DNA of 64,000 nucleotides from Aureococcus anophagefferens (taxonomy: Eukaryota; Sar; Pelagophyceae; Pelagomonadales; Pelagomonadaceae). Shown piece by piece: positions 59,084 through 64,000 of this stretch. How positions within the stretch are numbered: the stretch's first letter is position 1; every line of letters begins with the position of its first letter. Below the pieces are notes generated by a model. The model searched no databases. It had not been told where the DNA came from and worked only from the letters and a program-made list of their open reading frames with translations. A program made the position numbers and the translations under genes. The DNA is taken from assembly GCF_000186865.1 (NCBI RefSeq), contig NW_008705569.1, forward strand, positions 439,307 through 503,306, written 5' to 3'.

Positions 59084-60234
59084 CTGTAGAGGGAGTCTCG
59101 GGGGCCGGGGCGGTCGAGGACGGTCCGCGGCAGCTTGCGCCGCCGCGGCGGGTCGAGGAAGCGCCGCCGCGCGTCCGCGTCGGGGATGACGTAGGCCGCG
59201 CGCCGCGCGCAGTAGGCCGCGACCGTGTCGTGCTCCGCGGCCGCGGCGTCCGCGACCTCGACGCCGGAGGCGATGCGCGGGAGCGGCGCCGCGCCGCGGC
59301 GGCCGGGCGGCGGCTCCTCGGCGGAGCGGAGCGGCGCGCGGCCGCGGCGGCCGCGGCGGCGGCTCGACGCGCCGAAGTTGTGCGCGACTGCGAGGGTCGC
59401 CTCGACATCGAGCCAGGAGCCGAGGCCCTTGTCCCGTCGACGGGCCGCGACGCGGCTCCAGAATTCGTCGCCGCCGCAGGCCGCGCGGAGGGCCCGCCGC
59501 GCGAGCCGAAACGGCGTCGCGACCTCGGGGTGCTTCGAGACCCACGCGTTCCACGCCCGGAGGCCGACGGCGTTTCCGTCGCCGAGCTTCGCGAGGGACT
59601 TGCGCGTCGCCTCGCGGCGCCGGCCGCCGCGGACCTCGGCGCCGAGCGACGTGTCCACGAGCCCGAAGGACACGCGCGCGGCCTCGTTCGAAGGGTGGTG
59701 CACGGCGTCGACGAGGTAGGCCCGCTCGGCGGCCCCGACCTCGTAGACGCCCTCGTGGAGCGTCGCGAAGCAGCGGAACGCGCACTCGCCGACGTCGTCC
59801 GCGGTGCAGAACTGCCAGAGCGCGACGACGAACTCCCGGAAGTCGACCTTCCCGTCGCCGTCGGCGTCGAAGATGGAGAAGACGCGGCGCGCGAAGGTAT
59901 TGTGCACGCCGACGCGGGCGAGGAACTCCTCGACGTCGACGACGCCGTTGGCGTCGGCGTCCAGATCGCGGAAGACCGCGGCGAGCGCGAAGAGCTCGTT
60001 CGGCTGGAGTAGCAAGGTCGCGCCGATCTCGATGGTGCTATCGACGCGGCGTGCCGTTTTCGGGCGGTTGAAGTGCTCCGGGAGCGCGAGGTGGTCGTCG
60101 CGCTCCACGGCCCGCGCGAGCGTGGCCCCCTTGGTCGTCGGCGCCGACGCGGGCCTCGCGAGGCTCGGGATGATCGCGGTCGGCGCGCGGCCGGCGAGGT
60201 GCATGCTCGACGGCGCGAACTTGGGGAGGCGCAT
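59080..60234 (-). CDS. EF-hand calcium-binding protein
   Basis: A 384-residue protein. Two canonical EF-hand loops lie at residues 92-103 (DADANGVVDVEE) and 123-134 (DADGDGKVDFRE), as in calcineurin-B-like or recoverin-like proteins, with supporting helices. The region after them (about 150-260) is helical and conserved-looking; the last 100 residues are Arg/Pro-rich. It probably works as a calcium sensor; the partner is unknown. Its stop TAA overlaps the TAG of the fusion gene in the tetranucleotide TTAG. Confidence 0.85.
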   Translation of the reverse strand: MRLPKFAPSSMHLAGRAPTAIIPSLARPASAPTTKGATLARAVERDDHLALPEHFNRPKTARRVDSTIEIGATLLLQPNELFALAAVFRDLDADANGVVDVEEFLARVGVHNTFARRVFSIFDADGDGKVDFREFVVALWQFCTADDVGECAFRCFATLHEGVYEVGAAERAYLVDAVHHPSNEAARVSFGLVDTSLGAEVRGGRRREATRKSLAKLGDGNAVGLRAWNAWVSKHPEVATPFRLARRALRAACGGDEFWSRVAARRRDKGLGSWLDVEATLAVAHNFGASSRRRGRRGRAPLRSAEEPPPGRRGAAPLPRIASGVEVADAAAAEHDTVAAYCARRAAYVIPDADARRRFLDPPRRRKLPRTVLDRPGPRDSLYS

Positions 60235-60383
60235 GCTGCTGCTGTTCGCTCTGGGTGTGGTTTGCTTTCGACGCCATGGGCAGCCTCGTTTCTCGGCGCC
60301 GCCGAGCGCGGAGAATGCGGGTAAAGATCGTTAAGTGAGGTCGATTTTGCGCACAACGTGCAGTCGGGGCAGCTCCGATCGGG

Positions 60384-60917
60384 ATGGCCGCGCTCGTGCT
60401 GTCGAGCCCCGTCGGGGACCCGGACCGGGGGGTCTGTGTGGCGCACCACGCCTGCGAGCGGCTCTACGCCGACGCGGGCGTGCGGTCGGAGCGCATCGCC
60501 GCCCACAAGAGCGCCTTCCTCGCCGAGGAGCGGCGGCGCCTGCGCGCGAACAGCGCGAGCGCGAAGAAGCACAGCCGGACGCCCGTCAAGTCGCCGTCGT
60601 CGTCGTCGCTGCGCCACGCGCGCCACGTCGCGCGGAACCTGCACCTCGAGCGCTTCTCCGACGCCTTCTACGAGTACGACGACTTCCCGCCGCCGCCTCC
60701 TTGGCCCGAGCCGGCCGCGGGCGCCGCGGCGCCCGAGGGCGACGCCCGGCGCGGCGCGGCCATCACGAACCGCGCCGACTTCGACGCCTGGGCCGCCCAC
60801 GTGCGGCGGCGCTTCGCGCGGCTCACCTCCGGCCCGTCCGCGGCGCGGCCCCGATCGTCGCGGCGGCCGCAACCGAACGTCGGGGACCTGCGCGTGCTCG
60901 AGGAGAACTGGCTCTAA
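60384..60917 (+). CDS. Small uncharacterised protein
   Basis: A 177-residue protein that starts 149 bp from the divergent EF-hand gene. The N-terminus (VCVAHHACERLYADAGVRSERIAAHKSAFLAEERRRL) and C-terminus (NRADFDAWAAHVRRRFARLTSG, ending VGDLRVLEENWL) are helical. The middle contains a basic Ser-rich stretch and a Pro run. No targeting signal or domain recognised. Its TAA shares bases with the TAG of the convergent gene. Confidence 0.55.
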   Translation: MAALVLSSPVGDPDRGVCVAHHACERLYADAGVRSERIAAHKSAFLAEERRRLRANSASAKKHSRTPVKSPSSSSLRHARHVARNLHLERFSDAFYEYDDFPPPPPWPEPAAGAAAPEGDARRGAAITNRADFDAWAAHVRRRFARLTSGPSAARPRSSRRPQPNVGDLRVLEENWL

Positions 60918-61531
60918 GTAGGCGCCCCGCGGCAGCGCGCCGTGAGGAGCTCCGCGCGCGCGACCGCCCGCGCGAACAGCGCGCCGTCGAGCCGGTTCGC
61001 CGCGGCCAGCCGGTCGTGGAACGTCGCGTCGAGGCCCGCGACGTCGCGGAAGGACGCGCGGCCGTTGCCGTTGAGCGCCACCTCGGCGACGTCGGCCCAG
61101 CCGAGAACGCATGTCAGCTGCGCGAGGTGGTCGCCGAGGTGCTCCAGGATGAGGACGACGTCGAAGTTCGCGACGGCCGATGCCGCGGCCGCGAGCGCGG
61201 CCTCGCCGACGGCCGCCGGCGGCGCGCCGTAGGCGTCGACGCCGCTGAGCTCGCGCACGTACAGGTTCGTGAACCAGGCGCTGCCGCGGCCCCAGACCGG
61301 CGACGGCGCGACCGTGAAATTGTCGAGGAGCGCCGCGACCGCGCGCGCGTCGAGGCCCGCGAAGCGCATGTGGCTCACGATGCGCGCGAGGGGCCCGCGG
61401 AACGTGACGGCGTAGGCGAAGCAGGCCGGGCACATGGACGCCGGCGACACCGCGTGGAAATGCTTGAAGAGCACGATGCGCGGGCCGCCGCAGGCCTGCG
61501 CCGCCGCCGCGAGGAGCAGCGCGGCGCTCAT
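60914..61531 (-). CDS. Secreted sulfotransferase-like protein (partial family similarity)
   Basis: A 205-residue protein with a signal peptide (MSAALLLAAAAQACG). The segments IVLFKHFHAVSPASM near the start and NFDVVLILEHLGDHLAQLTCVLGWADV in the middle resemble the C-terminal half of Golgi carbohydrate sulfotransferases, where a late strand reads 'vlileRLdeSL.lL...LGw'. The PAPS 5' loop is not present, so this may be only a lectin-like or truncated relative. The family call is tentative. Confidence 0.55.
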   Translation of the reverse strand: MSAALLLAAAAQACGGPRIVLFKHFHAVSPASMCPACFAYAVTFRGPLARIVSHMRFAGLDARAVAALLDNFTVAPSPVWGRGSAWFTNLYVRELSGVDAYGAPPAAVGEAALAAAASAVANFDVVLILEHLGDHLAQLTCVLGWADVAEVALNGNGRASFRDVAGLDATFHDRLAAANRLDGALFARAVARAELLTARCRGAPT

Positions 61532-61910
61532 CGGCGTTTCTTGCGCGGCGGCGCATGGCCGGAGCAGCGCGCCATCGTTCCCACTGAGGGCTGCCTCTCT
61601 TCACCGTGGCGTCAGCTCCAACTCATCGGCGTCTGGCGCGGCGGAAACGCCGATGCGCGGCGGAAACGCCGATGAGTTGGAGCTGACGCGTTTCTTGCTG
61701 TGCGACGGCCGGAGCAGCACGCCCACCGACGACGACGACAACGACGACCTAGACGTCTCCGGCGCCCCGACTGCTCGCCGTCCGTCTCCCGCTCTCCTCG
61801 CTGTCGCTATCGCGCTGGTGGCGGCCGCACGTGGTTAAGAACCGGCGACTCCGCGGGGCAACAAGGAAAAGTATGGCGCCACGGCGACTTCTCCAGGTCA
61901 CCGTAACCCC
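61532..61910. repeat. Intergenic region with a perfect 24-bp inverted repeat and flanking direct repeats
   Basis: The arms at 61609-61632 and 61666-61689 are perfectly complementary (start GCGTCAGCTCCAACTCATCG) with a 33-bp loop. The loop begins with GGCGGAAACGCCGATG, which recurs partly overlapping the right arm. Outside the arms, 61534-61575 and 61687-61723 form an imperfect direct repeat (GCGTTTCTTGC, then GGCCGGAGCAGC). A 61-codon ORF (61653-61838) with a hydrophobic end (PALLAVAIALVAAA) lies across it and may be a tiny real gene; support is weak. Confidence 0.7.
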
Positions 61911-62840
61911 CTAGGCGGCCGCGTCGCCGTCGATCTTGTGGTCGTAGTCGTGGGCGTTGGCGCCGCGGCGGACGGCGTTGCCGACCTTGGAGCGGGCGGC
62001 GCCGTGGGCGTACTTGGCGACGTGCTTGAGGTACTTGGCCTTGTCCGGGAGCGTCTTCGCGACGTTCGGCAGGCCCGTCGCGGCGTCGAGCCACGCGAAG
62101 TAGGCGTCGGACCAGGGCCGGTCCCGGGGCACGGCGAAGCCCCGGTAGTGCTCCAGCACGTAGAGGCGGAACGCGTAGGGGAGGAGCACGCAGTCGACGA
62201 TGCCCAGGCCCTCGCCGGAGAAGAAGGTGCCGCGCTTGGCCTCCGCGAAGTGCGCGAGGCCCTCGACGAGGCGGTCGAAGGCCTCGCGCCGCTCCGTCTC
62301 GTCGGTGCGCACGAGGCACTTGTAGTACTCGGACGTCACCGTCGTGTTGACGCGGCTCGCCCAGACGAGCGCGCGCGCCGCCTCCCACGGGTCCGCCGGC
62401 ACGAGCGGCGCCGCCGCGCCGCCGCGCGCGGCCGCGACGCCGTCGGCGAACTGGCAGCAGACGATGGACTCCGTGACGACCAAACGGCCGTCGGCCGACG
62501 TGATCGTCGGCACCATGCCGTCGGGGTTCGCCCGGAGGAGGTCGGGGTGCTTCCAGTGGTACCACCAGTCGTCGCGCTCGCTCGCGTCGAAGTCCTCGTC
62601 GCCGGACGCCTCGCGCCGCTCCCAGCCGAGCGCCTCGACCCACTCGTAGTCGATGCCGTGGTGCTCCAGCGCGATCGTCGCCCGGTGCGCGAAGGGGCAG
62701 AACCAGGCGCTGTAGTAGGTCAGCGGCGCGCCGCCGCCGCCGCCGGCGGAGCGGGCGCGCGCGCCGCGCGGCCGCCGCGCGAGGCCTCGTCGCGCTGGCG
62801 CTCCTGAAGAAGCGCTAATTTTTCTCCCTGCGCGCGGCAT
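61911..62840 (-). CDS. Glutathione S-transferase family protein (CPFA type)
   Basis: A 309-residue protein. After an Arg/Ser-rich N-terminus (possible organelle presequence) comes YYSAWFCPFAHRATIALEHHGIDYEWVEAL, a GST N-terminal domain with catalytic Cys as in omega, lambda and glutathionyl-hydroquinone-reductase-like enzymes. The glutathione-binding block is DGMVPTI...VVTESIVCCQF. The helical domain has GIVDCVLLPYAFRLYVL. A role in thiol-dependent reduction is inferred. It differs in motif and length from the GST at 45541, so it is not a recent tandem copy. Confidence 0.87.
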   Translation of the reverse strand: MPRAGRKISASSGAPARRGLARRPRGARARSAGGGGGAPLTYYSAWFCPFAHRATIALEHHGIDYEWVEALGWERREASGDEDFDASERDDWWYHWKHPDLLRANPDGMVPTITSADGRLVVTESIVCCQFADGVAAARGGAAAPLVPADPWEAARALVWASRVNTTVTSEYYKCLVRTDETERREAFDRLVEGLAHFAEAKRGTFFSGEGLGIVDCVLLPYAFRLYVLEHYRGFAVPRDRPWSDAYFAWLDAATGLPNVAKTLPDKAKYLKHVAKYAHGAARSKVGNAVRRGANAHDYDHKIDGDAAA

Positions 62841-62977
62841 CTTCTAGGCTTGAGGTCCGGGGTGGGACGCAACGGCTTACCTAACATGCTTACGACTTTG
62901 CTCATCTCGACGGGCACGAGATGGGCACGAGGTTGTTGCGCCGCTTCACCTTCCGGTAGACGTTAGCTCGCGCCGGC

Positions 62978-64000
62978 CTAGATGTGGAGGAGGGCCGCGT
63001 GGAGGGCCGCGCGCCACTCGGGGTCGGGCAGGCCGCCTACGGGGGCGTTGGAGCCCTCGTCTTGGATGTACCCCATGGCGCGCGTCACCAGTGTGCAGTA
63101 GGCTTCGGATTGGAAGTCGGCCGCCGTGATCATGCCGACCATGGTCGGCCAGTTGGCCGCCGCGAGCTCGTCGGAGGAGACGGCGCCCGAAGCGACCATC
63201 GCGACGGAAAGCAGCTTCTGGTGCGAATTCACATGGGATCGCGACAACACGTTCCCGCGGAAGTACGGTCCGCGCGCCTCCGGCGCGTTGGTGTTGGCCC
63301 AGGCGCGACCGTTGACCACTCGCTCGTAGAACTGGCCCGACGTCAGGTGCGACGGGTACTCGCCGCCCCAGCGGTGCAGGTCCGCCGTCTTGTGCGTCGA
63401 GATCGACACGACCTTCTTCCCATCGGTTGCCGCGAGCAGGATAGTTCCGCCGTCGCCGGCGACGACGTGGCGGTGAACAACCGCGACGACGTCCTGGCAG
63501 ATCGAGTCGACGGGAAACCAACGTAGACGCTTCATCTCTCGAAGAATCTCCGTGTGCTCCCAAATGGACAGATAGTCGACGCCGTCGCCGAAGGCGTTGA
63601 ACAGGGGCGGCTCGACGCGCGACACCTTGGTCAGGAGCCCCGGGCCCTCGACGCCGGCCGGCGGGTCGACGACGACGAGCGAGGAGTCGTAGAATCTGAT
63701 CTGGCTCAGCGCCCGATAGGCGCGGCCGATGCCGTCCTCGCCGCCGGGGAGGTAGATGATGTCACCCTTTTCGCAGACCACGTAGAAGTCGTGGAGCGGG
63801 ACGATGAGGCGGTTGAAGGAGTAGTGCGCCATGGCCGCGCCGAGCTTGTAGAGGTCGCCCACGTAGTTCTCCGCCACTCCCGAGGCCTTCTCAATCCAGC
63901 GCATCGTCTTGATGATGTCCTCCTCGCCGAACTTGGCCTGCGCGAGGAGCTTGGCCGCCTCGAGGCCCATGAGGCAGACGCACACGGAGAAGTTCGTGGC
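62978..64000 (-). CDS. Uncharacterised protein, 5'-incomplete at window edge
   Basis: A frame of at least 340 residues, open to the right edge of the window, so the start is missing. The visible part has helical segments (GLEAAKLLAQAKFGEEDIIKTMRWIEKASG; YVGDLYKLGAAMAHYSF), a beta-rich middle (LIVPLHDFYVVCEKGDIIYLPGG; SSLVVVDPPAGV; TILLAATDGKKVVSISTH) and a C-terminal helical part (LLSVAMVASGAVSSDELAAANW). No membrane helix is evident in the visible part and I recognise no family. Confidence 0.6.
   Translation of the reverse strand, partial: ATNFSVCVCLMGLEAAKLLAQAKFGEEDIIKTMRWIEKASGVAENYVGDLYKLGAAMAHYSFNRLIVPLHDFYVVCEKGDIIYLPGGEDGIGRAYRALSQIRFYDSSLVVVDPPAGVEGPGLLTKVSRVEPPLFNAFGDGVDYLSIWEHTEILREMKRLRWFPVDSICQDVVAVVHRHVVAGDGGTILLAATDGKKVVSISTHKTADLHRWGGEYPSHLTSGQFYERVVNGRAWANTNAPEARGPYFRGNVLSRSHVNSHQKLLSVAMVASGAVSSDELAAANWPTMVGMITAADFQSEAYCTLVTRAMGYIQDEGSNAPVGGLPDPEWRAALHAALLHI

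Noticed and set aside
45541..62840. The two GST genes as a recent duplication
   Set aside because: Different active-site motifs (CPYC against CPFA), different extensions and little similarity outside the fold.

Overview
The window looks like nuclear DNA of a very GC-rich, gene-dense stramenopile alga, most likely the pelagophyte Aureococcus anophagefferens or a close relative. Four things point there. Genes are broken by spliceosomal introns and many proteins carry eukaryotic targeting peptides. Plastid-type leaders and a plastid IspH are present. Families such as myosin, SND1, tafazzin, TMEM65 and WBP4 occur. Seven short non-autonomous DNA transposons sit inside genes as introns, matching the 'introners' described in Aureococcus. 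The species call is inference; no database was searched. A 50-N assembly gap lies at 17767-17816.

Layout. 1-10.2 kb: an ankyrin-like protein, two large chromatin-reader-like proteins (PHD, RING, Tudor-like, CXXC-like and AP2 modules) and a sulfotransferase. 10.2-16.5 kb: a BTB/T1 protein, a small membrane protein, a GT47 exostosin-like glycosyltransferase, tafazzin and a TMEM65-ACT protein. 16.5-24.6 kb: a myosin with a proline-rich N-terminus spanning the gap, a MYND protein and a secreted VOC-like protein. 24.6-30.9 kb: SND1/Tudor-SN, an MDR-type reductase, a Bud20/ZNF593-like protein and a plastid membrane protein. 31-40.2 kb: poorly characterised genes, including a 1215-residue orphan and a small protein with a histone-H3-tail-like N-terminus. 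40.2-49.9 kb: WBP4-like splicing factor, F-box protein, GH28 pectinase, GST, phosphoglycerate mutase and IspH. 49.9-52.3 kb: gene-poor, with a MITE and an 11-bp minisatellite in two blocks. 52.3-64 kb: ribulose-phosphate epimerase, small unknown proteins, SGNH hydrolase, a D-aminoacylase/D-threonine-aldolase fusion, EF-hand protein, sulfotransferase-like secreted protein, a second GST and a partial orphan.

Genes mostly alternate strands, so convergent and divergent pairs dominate. Convergent ends are very tight, and three pairs share one CTAA/TTAG tetranucleotide as both stop codons. The introners fall into two families (A, 192 bp; B, 203-204 bp; plus one divergent 166-bp A copy). All have 8-bp target-site duplications that begin GC or GT in the gene's sense, and an AG at the end of the inverted repeat. 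Removing duplication plus element restores the reading frame exactly in all seven cases, in both element orientations. Ordinary small introns here are 54-116 nt and mostly have GC rather than GT donors.
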